A DNA stretch of 42,762 bases from Marinomonas ostreistagni (GTDB taxonomy: Bacteria; Pseudomonadota; Gammaproteobacteria; Pseudomonadales; Marinomonadaceae): contig NZ_JAEMUH010000023.1 in NCBI RefSeq assembly GCF_016461785.1, positions 1 through 42,762 of the forward strand. Reading direction: 5' to 3'. The position numbers were made by a program, and so were the translations under genes. Shown piece by piece: positions 26,439 to 34,264 of this stretch (position 1 is the stretch's first letter; each line of letters starts with the position of its first letter). The notes beneath the pieces are model-generated. The model had not been told where the DNA came from, made no database searches, and saw only the letters and a program-made list of their open reading frames with translations.

Positions 26439-27033
26439 CTGTTAGTAAAGTCTCAATATATTGACGCAACAGATTGGCTGCGTTGGTGAAGCTATTATTA
26501 TTAGGGATGATAAAGTCTGCCTTGTTGCGGATCTCTATGGTTTTGAGGGAAGCTTGACGAACGTGACGCATATAGCGGCTAGTCACTTCATTAACGTTAC
26601 GTCCTCGCTCTGCGATGTCGCGCTTTAGACGGCGCACAATGGCGATGTCCATATCCGTATCGACATAGAGTAAGTAATCCAACGCATCGCGAATACCTGG
26701 ATCTTGGAACATCATGTGACCTTCGACCAGTACCACCTTTGAGGGCTCCAGATTACGATAGCCAACTCGTTTGTGTTGTGAGTGATCGTAAACAGGGATC
26801 TCATTTGGCTGTTGTTGGTTTTTACAGTTATGGATGGCTAGGGTGATGCTCTCTAAGTCAAGAGAGTTTAAGTCATCGAAATTATAGACATCTGGGTCGA
26901 TGTTGCCGCAGCCTTTATAGAAACTATCCTGACAAATTATGGTCAACTTATTTCCAAGGCCTTCTGCTAACAGAGAGCATAGGCGACTTTTACCGCTACC
27001 TGAAATACCGGTGATGCCGATTACGAGAGCCAT
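26425..27033 (-). CDS. udk: Uridine kinase-like P-loop kinase
   Basis: A 202-residue kinase of the uridine kinase/phosphoribulokinase family, expected to phosphorylate uridine or cytidine in pyrimidine salvage. The P-loop GISGSGKS spans residues 9-16. Also present are QDSFYK (the usual DSFY substrate region), PVYDHSQHKR, a VLVEGHMMF strand, and the lid region RRLKRDIAERGR. Slightly shorter than E. coli Udk (213) and divergent enough that a related nucleoside kinase is possible. GAGG precedes the ATG by six bases. The last codons lie in the dnaJ terminator hairpin. Confidence 0.8.
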   Translation of the reverse strand: MALVIGITGISGSGKSRLCSLLAEGLGNKLTIICQDSFYKGCGNIDPDVYNFDDLNSLDLESITLAIHNCKNQQQPNEIPVYDHSQHKRVGYRNLEPSKVVLVEGHMMFQDPGIRDALDYLLYVDTDMDIAIVRRLKRDIAERGRNVNEVTSRYMRHVRQASLKTIEIRNKADFIIPNNNSFTNAANLLRQYIETLLTEKGA

Positions 27034-27137
27034 AGGCTACCTCAAAAGAAAATGAATTTGCATTGCTGAATGGAAGAATTAGGCTTTAGTTTAACAGAGA
27101 AGTGTTAAAATTCCTTCCTGACTTATTGGTTAACATT

Positions 27138-27734
27138 ATGAAGATTGAGATTTTCATGTGGAATAAATGTTTGAGTGTTGTGACTGTTCTGCTAACAGCG
27201 GCGATTGCTAGTAGTCACGTTGGTGCTGAAGAGCCAGAAACGCCAGAGGTGATTGCTGAAACTCAGCCGTCATATGCAAAAGGCGCTGAATTATTTGGTG
27301 TTGAATTCAATGATTTATCAAAAACAAAGTTTGAAGATCATTTGACGAAAATGGGCTTAGAGCCTTATCCATCATATCGTGCTGGAGTGGCTAATTATAG
27401 TTTAGGCGCAACAGGGATTCTTGGAATAAAAGAGCTTACTGTGGTCTACAATCGCTATGAGTTTGTAGAGCATGCAACCATGTCTGGTGTTGTTGAAAGC
27501 CCAGAGTTAAGAGCAAAACTTGGAAACTTGCTTGAGAGTAAATATGGCCCGCCTTCTATAGGTTTTGTGCGTAATGGTTATGGTCGCGCAAGATGGATGT
27601 TGCGTGATGGCACTGAAATAGAACTACATAATACAACGTTCGATGTATCGGTTAGTTATATTGACCGAGTTCCTAAGCGCGTAACTGCGTCAGGGCGAAT
27701 CGATGTGGAAGCGTTATTGAGGCGGAGTCAGTAA
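27138..27734 (+). CDS. Exported protein of unknown function
   Basis: I do not recognise this family. From the ATG at 27138 it has 198 residues. A basic-hydrophobic N-terminus with VVTVLLTAAIASSHVGA looks like a signal peptide, probably cut just before EEPETPE, so the protein should be periplasmic. The mature part is mixed alpha/beta with no cysteines, including KGAELFGVEFNDLSKTKFED and a segment FVRNGYGRARWMLRDGTEIE. Other possible starts are 27102 (GTG) and 27156 (ATG); none has a strong ribosome site. The DUF3392 gene follows after five bases, suggesting an operon. Confidence 0.65.
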   Translation: MKIEIFMWNKCLSVVTVLLTAAIASSHVGAEEPETPEVIAETQPSYAKGAELFGVEFNDLSKTKFEDHLTKMGLEPYPSYRAGVANYSLGATGILGIKELTVVYNRYEFVEHATMSGVVESPELRAKLGNLLESKYGPPSIGFVRNGYGRARWMLRDGTEIELHNTTFDVSVSYIDRVPKRVTASGRIDVEALLRRSQ

Positions 27735-27739
27735 TTAAA

Positions 27740-28072
27740 GTGAATGTTATCTCAGAGATCAACATGGACGCTGCTCGAATGATGCAGCCCTATTTATCGG
27801 ATATTGCTTTAGCTTTGGTGGCGACTAGTTTGGTGGTTTTAGGGGATTGGCTTAATCGAACATTAAAGCGCTCTGTGGCAAGTTGGTGGTTTATAGCGCG
27901 TATTGCTGCATTTGTGTTGATGTGTACTTTTGGCTATGGCCTGTTGACGCTTTGGGGGCAGCCGATTATTTACCGAGTGTTAAGCATGACGGATCCTGTA
28001 TGGCGACCAGCTTTGATTCTGGTTTGTTTTTGTGTTCTGGGGGTTATCGCAGAGAGAAAGCGTTATTTATAA
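27740..28072 (+). CDS. DUF3392-family membrane protein
   Basis: A 110-residue protein with three predicted membrane helices that resembles the DUF3392 family by its SDIALALVATSLVVLGDWLN start (about 20-39), CTFGYGLLTLWG in the middle and a basic end (ERKRYL). Function unknown. The GTG start at 27740 gives the usual N-terminal length for the family; the ATG at 27764 would give 102 residues and cannot be excluded. It follows the exported unknown by five bases. Confidence 0.7.
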   Translation: MNVISEINMDAARMMQPYLSDIALALVATSLVVLGDWLNRTLKRSVASWWFIARIAAFVLMCTFGYGLLTLWGQPIIYRVLSMTDPVWRPALILVCFCVLGVIAERKRYL

Positions 28073-28101
28073 AAAAAAGTTAAGAAAGTTTCCTTCTTTT
28101 T

Positions 28102-28154
28102 CTGTAGTGAAATTACGTAAATTTATTAGAAAATGCGCTGTAATTTTACTGCAA
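28102..28154. promoter_or_regulatory. Two HexR-like operators upstream of the GAPDH gene
   Basis: CTGTAATTTTACTGCAA (28138-28154) matches 14 of 17 positions of the HexR consensus TTGTAATWWWATTACAA. CTGTAGTGAAATTACGT (28102-28118) matches 12 of 17. HexR controls gap, zwf and edd genes of central carbon metabolism in gammaproteobacteria. A TACAAT box at 28257-28262 is a possible -10 element. Control by HexR is inferred. Confidence 0.55.
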
Positions 28155-28337
28155 TTGTCATAATGTCGTTATTTATTTACGCACCTTTTATTCTTACGTT
28201 GTTTTCATAAAATAATGCCCTAAAGTACCGTTTTTAAAGGTTTTTTGTTGCCTTGTTACAATTTGTTTTTGCCCCGATGAATGGGTAGACTGCGCCCAAA
28301 TTGTCGCAAAACGTTTGTATTTCTCGGGGGCAGATAA

Positions 28338-29708
28338 ATGACAAACACTTGGTTAGAAACGGTTTCCAAAGTTGAATCCATGATTCCACTATTGGGCAAG
28401 CTAGGTCGTGAGCAGTCAGTTAAAGTTCAGCTTGCTGGACAAACTTTGATGTCAGATTCCGTTACTGGATTGGTTGCATTGTTTGATCAATATCCAGCAG
28501 TAGACCTAGCTCGTGTGTATCAAGTGTTGGAACAACTGATCGCAAACAAAACATCGAATGCAGTTGTTGAACTTGAAGAAGCATTGACCGATGCAGACAT
28601 TGCATCGTTAGCGAGCTTTGCTCAAGCTGGCTCAACAACCCCTGTTGTTTTGTACGGTTTCGGTCGTATCGGTCGCTTGCTTGCTCGTCGCATGTGTACG
28701 CTAGGTCATACAACGCCAGGTATGAATTTGGCTGCTATCGTTGTTCGTAAAGCGGGTGATAATGACTTGGCTAAACGCGCTAGCCTGCTTAAGTTCGATT
28801 CTGTTCACGGTACTTACGAAGGTGTTGTCAAAGCAGATGCTGAAAATGAGCAACTGATCATCAACGGTCAGCCAGTCAAGATTATTTACTCTTCTGATCC
28901 AAGTGAAGTGGATTACACTGCCTACGGCATCAACAACGCCTTGCTAGTAGATAACACTGGTCGCTGGCGTGATCACGATGGATTGAGCATCCATCTAGCT
29001 CGTCCAGGCATCGATCGTGTTGTATTGACAGCGCCTGGCAAGCAAATGAAAAACATTGTGTTTGGCGTTAACGATTCAGATATTGAATCAAACGATCAAA
29101 TCCTTTCGGCAGCGTCTTGTACAACGAATGCGATCACTCCGATTCTTTCTGTTCTTGAAGAGAAGTACGGTATTGAATCTGGTCACGTTGAAACAGTTCA
29201 CGCATACACGAATGATCAGAACCTAATCGATAACGTTCATAAAGGCGATCGTCGTGGTCGTGCTGCAGCCATGAACATGGTAATGACAGAAACGGGCGCA
29301 GCGAAAGCTGTTTCTAAAGCGATTCCTTCTCTTGAAGGCAAGCTAAGTGGCAGTGCGATTCGTGTTCCTGTTATCAACGTTTCTATCGCGGTTCTAAGCC
29401 TGAATTTGAAAGCGGAAACGTCAGTTGAAGAGATCAACGAAGTACTGAAGAAAGCCTCTGCAAGCGCGGCGTTAGCAGGTCAAATTGGCTTCAGCGCAGA
29501 AGCGGATGCGGTAAGCTCTGATTTCATCGGTAGTGAGCAAGCAGGTATTTTGGATTCTCTATCAACAAAAGTACGTGGTAACCAAGCGACACTTTACGTT
29601 TGGTACGACAACGAATATGGCTACAGCTGCCAAGTGGTGCGTCTAATGGAAAAGTTAGCGCAGATGGCATTGGCTGATAGCAACGCTGTAGAGACTGCAG
29701 CGGCGTAA
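28338..29708 (+). CDS. Glyceraldehyde-3-phosphate dehydrogenase, long form
   Basis: A 456-residue phosphorylating GAPDH of glycolysis/gluconeogenesis. The Rossmann motif GFGRIGR is at 107-113, the catalytic Cys261 lies in SAASCTTNAITP, the active-site His288 in VETVHAYTND, and the end has the usual WYDNEYGYS. About 100 extra residues precede the Rossmann domain compared with GapA (about 330 residues); such long GAPDHs are known in Pseudomonas and relatives. Where NAD enzymes have an acidic residue after the second strand, this one reads AAIVVRKAGDNDL, which might favour NADP. It has its own promoter region and a strong terminator. Confidence 0.92.
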   Translation: MTNTWLETVSKVESMIPLLGKLGREQSVKVQLAGQTLMSDSVTGLVALFDQYPAVDLARVYQVLEQLIANKTSNAVVELEEALTDADIASLASFAQAGSTTPVVLYGFGRIGRLLARRMCTLGHTTPGMNLAAIVVRKAGDNDLAKRASLLKFDSVHGTYEGVVKADAENEQLIINGQPVKIIYSSDPSEVDYTAYGINNALLVDNTGRWRDHDGLSIHLARPGIDRVVLTAPGKQMKNIVFGVNDSDIESNDQILSAASCTTNAITPILSVLEEKYGIESGHVETVHAYTNDQNLIDNVHKGDRRGRAAAMNMVMTETGAAKAVSKAIPSLEGKLSGSAIRVPVINVSIAVLSLNLKAETSVEEINEVLKKASASAALAGQIGFSAEADAVSSDFIGSEQAGILDSLSTKVRGNQATLYVWYDNEYGYSCQVVRLMEKLAQMALADSNAVETAAA

Positions 29709-29740
29709 TGACCGGACACATTTAAGCATGTGTGTTAGTT

Positions 29741-29768
29741 CGGCGACCTTCGGGTCGCCGTTTTTTTT
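29741..29768 (+). terminator. Rho-independent terminator of the GAPDH gene
   Basis: CGGCGACC-TTCG-GGTCGCCG stem with a UUCG tetraloop, followed by eight T residues. Confidence 0.96.
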
Positions 29769-29820
29769 GTCTGAAAATAATGTGCTGTTGCTTGTCTTTG
29801 GTGTAGGGCTAGGTTTAGGC

Positions 29821-29981
29821 AAAAAAAATCGGGCACAAGGCCCGATAAATGTAACTAGCAGTTGATGTGATGTGGCGCTCACCAACATCACAACTAATAC
29901 ATGGCTGTGGGGACATGCACTAGAGGTTGGCATCTAATCATGATGGATGCCAAGTTAAGGAAGCAGTACTACCAAAACATG
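29821..29981 (-). ncRNA. Candidate small RNA between the GAPDH gene and lysR
   Basis: Read on the minus strand, this 160-base stretch carries a TTGTCG -35 (30010-30015), 16 bases, a TAGAAT -10 (29988-29993), then three hairpins. Hairpin one is TTGGCATC / GATGCCAA (29927-29934 with 29946-29953). Hairpin two is GTGATGT / ACATCAC (29867-29873 with 29885-29891). The last is TCGGGC-loop-GCCCGA (29829-29845), followed by eight T residues (29821-29828), a proper intrinsic terminator for which no protein gene exists. No plausible coding frame is seen. I do not recognise the family. The 5' end is estimated from the -10 box. Confidence 0.55.
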
Positions 29982-30063
29982 GTGCTTATTCTAGCTATTG
30001 AGCGTTGCACGACAAACGATATAAACTTGTGTTTTGGATTAAATTATCTAATGCTAAATACCT

Positions 30064-30984
30064 ATGAATAAAGCCTCCCTTCCTTTTCTGCATACCTTCG
30101 TAGTTGCGGCTAAGCACTTAAGTTTTACCAAAGCTGCGCAAGAGTTGTTTTTGACTCAAGGTGCTGTTAGTCAGCAAATACGTTTGCTTGAGCAGCGCTT
30201 AGGCTTCACTTTATTTATTCGTTTCCATCGTCGCTTAGAGCTGACTCCAATGGGGGCACGCTTAGCGATGCATTTACGTCACATGTTTTCTGACTTAGAT
30301 GGGCTTATCGAAGAGCTTAGAGAAGAGCGTGATTCAAATATCATTACTTTATCGGTGATGCCGTCTTTTGCGACAAGGTGGTTAATGCCTCGCCTTGGAA
30401 GACTGCAAGAGCTTCATCCCGGGTTACAGCTTAGAATTCAAGCGAATGAGCGCGAAGTGAATTTCACTCGAGATAGAATTGATGCGGCCATTGTTCACAG
30501 TCATTTACATTCTGGAAGTGCTTACAGTGTGCCATTACTAGCAGATCGAGTATTCCCCGTATGTAGTCCATTGTTTGCAGAACAGAAAGCTTTAACTTCT
30601 CCTCAAGACTTAATTCGTGTTCCGCTTATTAATGATGATTCAGAGTGGCGCTTCTTCAGTCCGTATGCTGAGTGGGAAGCATGGCTAGCGATGGCAAATG
30701 TGAAAGGTGCTCGGCCGAGCCGTGCCATGAGCTTTAATAGAGGAGATTTAGCGGTTCAAGCTGCGTTATCTGGTCAAGGTGTTGCGTTAGGTAGAACGCC
30801 TCTCGTTATGGATGATATTAGAGAGGGGCGCCTACTGAAGCCATTTGATCAGGTTTATGATAATGGGCATGTGTATTTGTTTGCTTGCCCAAATGAATTC
30901 CGTGATCGAGAACCTATCCAACAAGTCTTAAAGTGGCTTATTGAGGAGTGCCGATCTTATTCCTTAGAGGAAGCACTTTCATGA
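30064..30984 (+). CDS. LysR-family transcriptional regulator (GcvA-like)
   Basis: A 306-residue LysR regulator. The N-terminal helix-turn-helix spans about 8-65 (FVVAAKHLSFTKAAQELFLT, then GAVSQQIRLLEQRLG), followed by a linker helix and a periplasmic-binding-like effector domain. The wording of the HTH and the WRFFSPYAEW segment resemble the GcvA/AmpR subgroup. Target and effector are unknown; the ribosome site is weak. It converges on the TauE/YfcA permease gene and overlaps it by six bases at the 3' ends, so they are not an operon. Confidence 0.88.
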   Translation: MNKASLPFLHTFVVAAKHLSFTKAAQELFLTQGAVSQQIRLLEQRLGFTLFIRFHRRLELTPMGARLAMHLRHMFSDLDGLIEELREERDSNIITLSVMPSFATRWLMPRLGRLQELHPGLQLRIQANEREVNFTRDRIDAAIVHSHLHSGSAYSVPLLADRVFPVCSPLFAEQKALTSPQDLIRVPLINDDSEWRFFSPYAEWEAWLAMANVKGARPSRAMSFNRGDLAVQAALSGQGVALGRTPLVMDDIREGRLLKPFDQVYDNGHVYLFACPNEFRDREPIQQVLKWLIEECRSYSLEEALS

Positions 30985-31743
30985 TAGTAAGAGCTTAATT
31001 GATAGCGCGATACATATCGTGATGACCAAAGGTCGAATAAGAGTATTGCCTTTGCTTATCACTAATCGTGAGCCTATCTTGGCCCCGAGCCACTGTCCTA
31101 CTCCCATAGCGATTCCAATACCCCAAAGAATATGGCCACTAAAGCAAAAAACAACAAGGGATGTAAGGTTGCTAGTAGCATTGAGCACTTTAGTATGAGC
31201 AGTAGCTGAAATAATGGATAGTCCCATCAAGCATATAAAGGCGGTTGAGAAAAAGGCACCGGTACCAGGCCCGATAAGACCGTCGTAAAAACCAATACTA
31301 AAGCCTGCAATGAAAGCAAAGCGATTCATGGTAATACGTACAAAGGACGAAATAACGGGTTGCAGTTTGGGCAACGCGTAAAAAAAGATGGCGACGAAAA
31401 TGAGTATTGCTGGAATGATGCGCAGCAGTATTGCGGTGTTAATGTAAGTGACGAGAAGCGTTCCTGTTAGGCTACCAACGGCTGTCATAAAAATTGGGAA
31501 GCGCATTTCTCGTAAAGAAACATGACCTAGTTTAATAAAATGATGAGAGGCTGAAAGTGTTCCAGCGCAGCCTTGTAATTTGTTGGTAGCGAGCGCTTCA
31601 ATAGGGGAAATGCCAACGGCGATCATGATAGGGACCGTGATTAAGCCACCTCCCCCTGCTAAGGCGTCGATGATCCCTGCTAAGAATGCGGTTAAGACTA
31701 ATACACATACTGCCCAGAACGACAAATCAGAAAACCATTCCAA
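30979..31743 (-). CDS. TauE/SafE (YfcA-like) membrane permease
   Basis: A 254-residue permease with about eight membrane helices, closely patterned on E. coli YfcA: AGIIDALAGGGGLITVPIMI (about 22-41), ALATNKLQGCAGTLSAS, GFYDGLIGPGTGAFF and TAHTKVLNATSNLTSLV. The family moves anions such as sulfite or organosulfonates; the substrate is unknown. The start is taken as TTG at 31743, because AAGGAG (31753-31758) lies nine bases upstream and the resulting MEWFSDL aligns with the YfcA N-terminus. An ATG at 31770 (263 residues) has no ribosome site. Confidence 0.88.
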   Translation of the reverse strand: MEWFSDLSFWAVCVLVLTAFLAGIIDALAGGGGLITVPIMIAVGISPIEALATNKLQGCAGTLSASHHFIKLGHVSLREMRFPIFMTAVGSLTGTLLVTYINTAILLRIIPAILIFVAIFFYALPKLQPVISSFVRITMNRFAFIAGFSIGFYDGLIGPGTGAFFSTAFICLMGLSIISATAHTKVLNATSNLTSLVVFCFSGHILWGIGIAMGVGQWLGAKIGSRLVISKGNTLIRPLVITICIALSIKLLLS

Positions 31744-31930
31744 AAAAATCAGCTCCTTGCAAATAGTCATAGCGTAATATAGCCATCTTACAGTATGTTA
31801 GAAGTGTTAAGCGAGTTAGTGACAACGTAAAAGGTTGAGTTACGTTTTTAAACGCATATTTGCTTGAGCTTGGATGCGATACTAGCTAACTTTTAGTACT
31901 GATACTTAGTGATATTGAGGGATTTTATTG

Positions 31931-32215
31931 ATGGCTAAACAATACGCAGAAGTGCATCAAGATGACTTTATGAAATTTGGTGGCGAGCGTCCTAGCTACC
32001 TGGATATTGAAGATGAATTGCTGGCTCTTGGTGGCCATGGTGTGTCAGGTAATGCCTTTAAGAAAGAGGCACTTAAAATGGCTGGATGGACTGGCGGCGC
32101 ATTAACAACTTACGCACAGCGACCTGTTGTTGCTGCGAATGCTTTTAATAAAATTCGTGAAGGGCTGGGCAAAGTAAGTACTGCAGATGAGTTGAAGACG
32201 TACTTAAAGGGCTAA
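31931..32215 (+). CDS. Small protein of unknown function
   Basis: A 94-residue soluble protein I do not recognise. It is rich in glycine and alanine in the middle (LLALGGHGVSGNAFKKEALK, then MAGWTGGALTTYAQRP) and ends in a charged helix (ADELKTYLKG). No signal peptide, membrane helix or cysteine. GAGGG (31917-31921) lies nine bases before the ATG, so it is very likely translated. It stands alone, with its own upstream region and a strong hairpin downstream. Confidence 0.7.
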   Translation: MAKQYAEVHQDDFMKFGGERPSYLDIEDELLALGGHGVSGNAFKKEALKMAGWTGGALTTYAQRPVVAANAFNKIREGLGKVSTADELKTYLKG

Positions 32216-32232
32216 TTTCTTAAAAGTTTTTG

Positions 32233-32263
32233 ATTGGTGTATCTCATGAAGAGATACACCAAT
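32233..32263. terminator. Bidirectional terminator-like hairpin
   Basis: Thirteen-base perfect stem ATTGGTGTATCTC / GAGATACACCAAT with a five-base loop, lying between the convergent small-protein and DUF501 genes. On the minus strand it is followed by CAAAAACTTTT; on the plus strand by TATACTT, so the T runs are imperfect. Confidence 0.7.
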
Positions 32264-32270
32264 ATACTTG

Positions 32271-32792
32271 CTACTTCTTCTCGGCGTCCGCGATTTCTCG
32301 AATGCCATATTCTTCATCTAGAATCCTTCCAATCACATTATTCCCTGCTAGGTGATGGCCATATTGCATATGCAAGCAGCGGATTTGATCCCAGTTTTTG
32401 ATGCCACCAATGCCTAGAGTCTCAAAAAGGTGAGTAAAGCCTTTTTGTTCTATGATTTGTTTGTGTTCATCGCTCATTGCTTGCCAACGTCTTGCTATGT
32501 AATCGCGATGGGAGTCATGGTACGCCTCGCGAAGATCCGCATCTTCTTTGATGCGTTGCTCCAGCTCTTTAACGACACCTTGACTCTCGATTCGTGCAAG
32601 CGCTTTATCAATGCTACTGCTAGAAAGCCAAAATAGTGTTGGAAAAGGCTGATCGAAAACCCAAGTTTCCATTTCTAGAACCTGAGGAACGCCATCTGGG
32701 GAGTAGTGTGCAACACGTCGAATGCCACTTGGAGTGCGGCCCAATTGCTGAGTGATGATATCAATATCAGCTTGAGAAAGAGTATTATTCAT
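32271..32792 (-). CDS. DUF501-family protein
   Basis: A 173-residue soluble protein with the DUF501 opening IITQQLGRTPSGIRRVAHYS (about 12-31) and FPTLFWLSS. The second half is charged and helical (DSHRDYIARRWQAMSDEHKQ) and ends with CLHMQYGHHLAG, containing possible metal-binding His and Cys. The function is not known. The ATG at 32792 leaves eight bases to the preceding PilZ-like gene; an upstream frame to 32846 would overlap that gene. Probably co-transcribed with it. Confidence 0.82.
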   Translation of the reverse strand: MNNTLSQADIDIITQQLGRTPSGIRRVAHYSPDGVPQVLEMETWVFDQPFPTLFWLSSSSIDKALARIESQGVVKELEQRIKEDADLREAYHDSHRDYIARRWQAMSDEHKQIIEQKGFTHLFETLGIGGIKNWDQIRCLHMQYGHHLAGNNVIGRILDEEYGIREIADAEKK

Positions 32793-32800
32793 TAAGGTAA

Positions 32801-33211
32801 TTAAAGTGTGAATGCTGGGAAACTGGCGGCAAACTGTTGGATCCATTCAGCGGCAGCTTCGTTATAGTTAAGGCGTCGACCTTGATGTTTAGCCTGTCGT
32901 CGATAGTGTTCAATCTGAGATAGTTGTTCAACCATACGAACACAATAACAATCATCGTTGTTAGGAAACTCGATTGCTATTCTGTATTCATCTTGCTCTT
33001 TATCGCACCAAGCTATACGCCCCGTGACGCAAAAATGAGGGTCGATTTCTTGAAGTGTAATGCGGACGCAAGAACCTGTTTGGTACTCGAAAGGAGCTAA
33101 ATAGGTGATGCCTACAAAGCCGATTCTTTCTGCTCCAACAATAGGGAAAGACTGGTCCTCTACAACAGTGATGTCTAAGGGGAGGTCTTTCGGATGTGCA
33201 ACAAATTCCAT
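32801..33211 (-). CDS. PilZ-like domain protein
   Basis: A 136-residue protein whose central beta-rich part (SCVRITL, VTGRIAWCDKEQDEYRIAIE, about 47-76) resembles a PilZ barrel, the cyclic-di-GMP receptor fold. The usual RxxxR and D/NxSxxG binding motifs are not clear, so it may not bind the ligand. The C-terminus is a charged helix (QLSQIEHYRRQAKHQGRR). First gene of a pair with DUF501. The assignment is by pattern only and could be wrong. Confidence 0.5.
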   Translation of the reverse strand: MEFVAHPKDLPLDITVVEDQSFPIVGAERIGFVGITYLAPFEYQTGSCVRITLQEIDPHFCVTGRIAWCDKEQDEYRIAIEFPNNDDCYCVRMVEQLSQIEHYRRQAKHQGRRLNYNEAAAEWIQQFAASFPAFTL

Positions 33212-33471
33212 CGCAACAAGCCAGTAATCGTTTAATTAGTCAGTTTATCGGCCGGATAGCCATTAGGTTTAAAAGAAAGCGAATTGTACGCTTTTTAATC
33301 TGGCTGTACAGACGAAATTTAGGATAAATTCAGTGCTATAAATAATTTTTAACTATTAAGCTCAGAATCTAAGAAAAAGCGTTTAAAACACTGTTTATCT
33401 AAGCAGTATTTTACTGAGCTTTCTAGCATTCAAAAGAATGCATCCTATGTAGATAGAATGTCATGCATATA

Positions 33472-34055
33472 TCAGTCCAGTAATTCAAAACACAGCTTTC
33501 CGATTGTTTTGAGTGCTGTTTCGGTGTGATTGTTCCAGGGTAAAGCATAATTTATTCGTATGTGATGCGTAAATTCACCCGAATCACTCAGTGCAGGTCC
33601 TGGCAGTAGGTCGATATTTTTCGTTAGCGCTCGTTCGTAAAGCTCTAATAAATTGATTTTATTAGGCAAAGTGACTCAAAGGATAAAGCCGCCTTTGGGT
33701 GAAGAACAGCTTGTTCCGCTAGGGAAGTATGCTTGGATTGCATTCGTGAACTGGTTGAGGTTTTGGCTACACAGATATCCGCTTGTAATCGTATCAGACG
33801 TCCGACCGAGTGCTGAAGTTGGCGGATTGGTAGAAACTGATTGTTGGGTATAGCTGCACCAAATTGAGTCGCTTTTGGATTTTGTGACAAATATAGGAGT
33901 TTAGATAGCAGTGCTTGAATGCTTTTAGACTGTTCGGATGACGGCTGCGCACTGGCTTTACGAACGGATAGAATGCGCTCTCCCAGTTTAAAAAGACCCT
34001 CATGGATATGCGTCTCGATTTGATCTGCGACTTTTTGATAGAGAGTTAGATCCAT
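33472..34055 (-). pseudogene. Decayed MocR/PdxR-type regulator (GntR HTH-aminotransferase)
   Basis: Remnants of a MocR-family regulator lie in order but broken. The N-terminal GntR helix-turn-helix remains (LYQKVADQIETHIHEGLFKL, then GERILSVRKAS). Next comes a linker piece (GAAIPNNQFLPIRQLQHSVGR). Then most of the aminotransferase domain is missing. The C-terminal piece reads PKGGFIL-stop-VTLPNKINLLELYERAL, where the expected Trp codon is TGA, followed by INYALPW. An intact gene would be about 1.4 kb; only 584 bases remain, with frame changes. I infer internal deletions plus point mutations. No insertion element is seen. Confidence 0.85.
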
Positions 34056-34173
34056 GCGAGAAGATGGCCTTAAGTTTGCTTGCGTTACAATTTTTCAGAT
34101 TGCGCGCTTTAAAATAAGTCATAGATGTGTTGTCTGACAGGTCGACTTGCGGTTACGTTTGTTTACAGGCAAA

Positions 34174-34201
34174 GTTGATGAAAAATTTACATAATTATAA
34201 T
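34174..34201 (+). promoter_or_regulatory. Candidate promoter of the membrane chemoreceptor gene
   Basis: A perfect TATAAT (34196-34201) is preceded by GTTGAT (34174-34179) at 16 bases. It lies about 65 bases before the chemoreceptor ATG. Confidence 0.45.
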
Positions 34202-34264
34202 TGCGGGGGACTGAACCGGATGATCAAACCACTGGCTATTCAATCTATTTGACGAGAGGAAATC

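Noticed and set aside
29655..29933. Minus-strand frame of 92 codons between the GAPDH gene and lysR
   Set aside because: It crosses the GAPDH terminator and the candidate RNA hairpins, has no ribosome site and resembles no protein.
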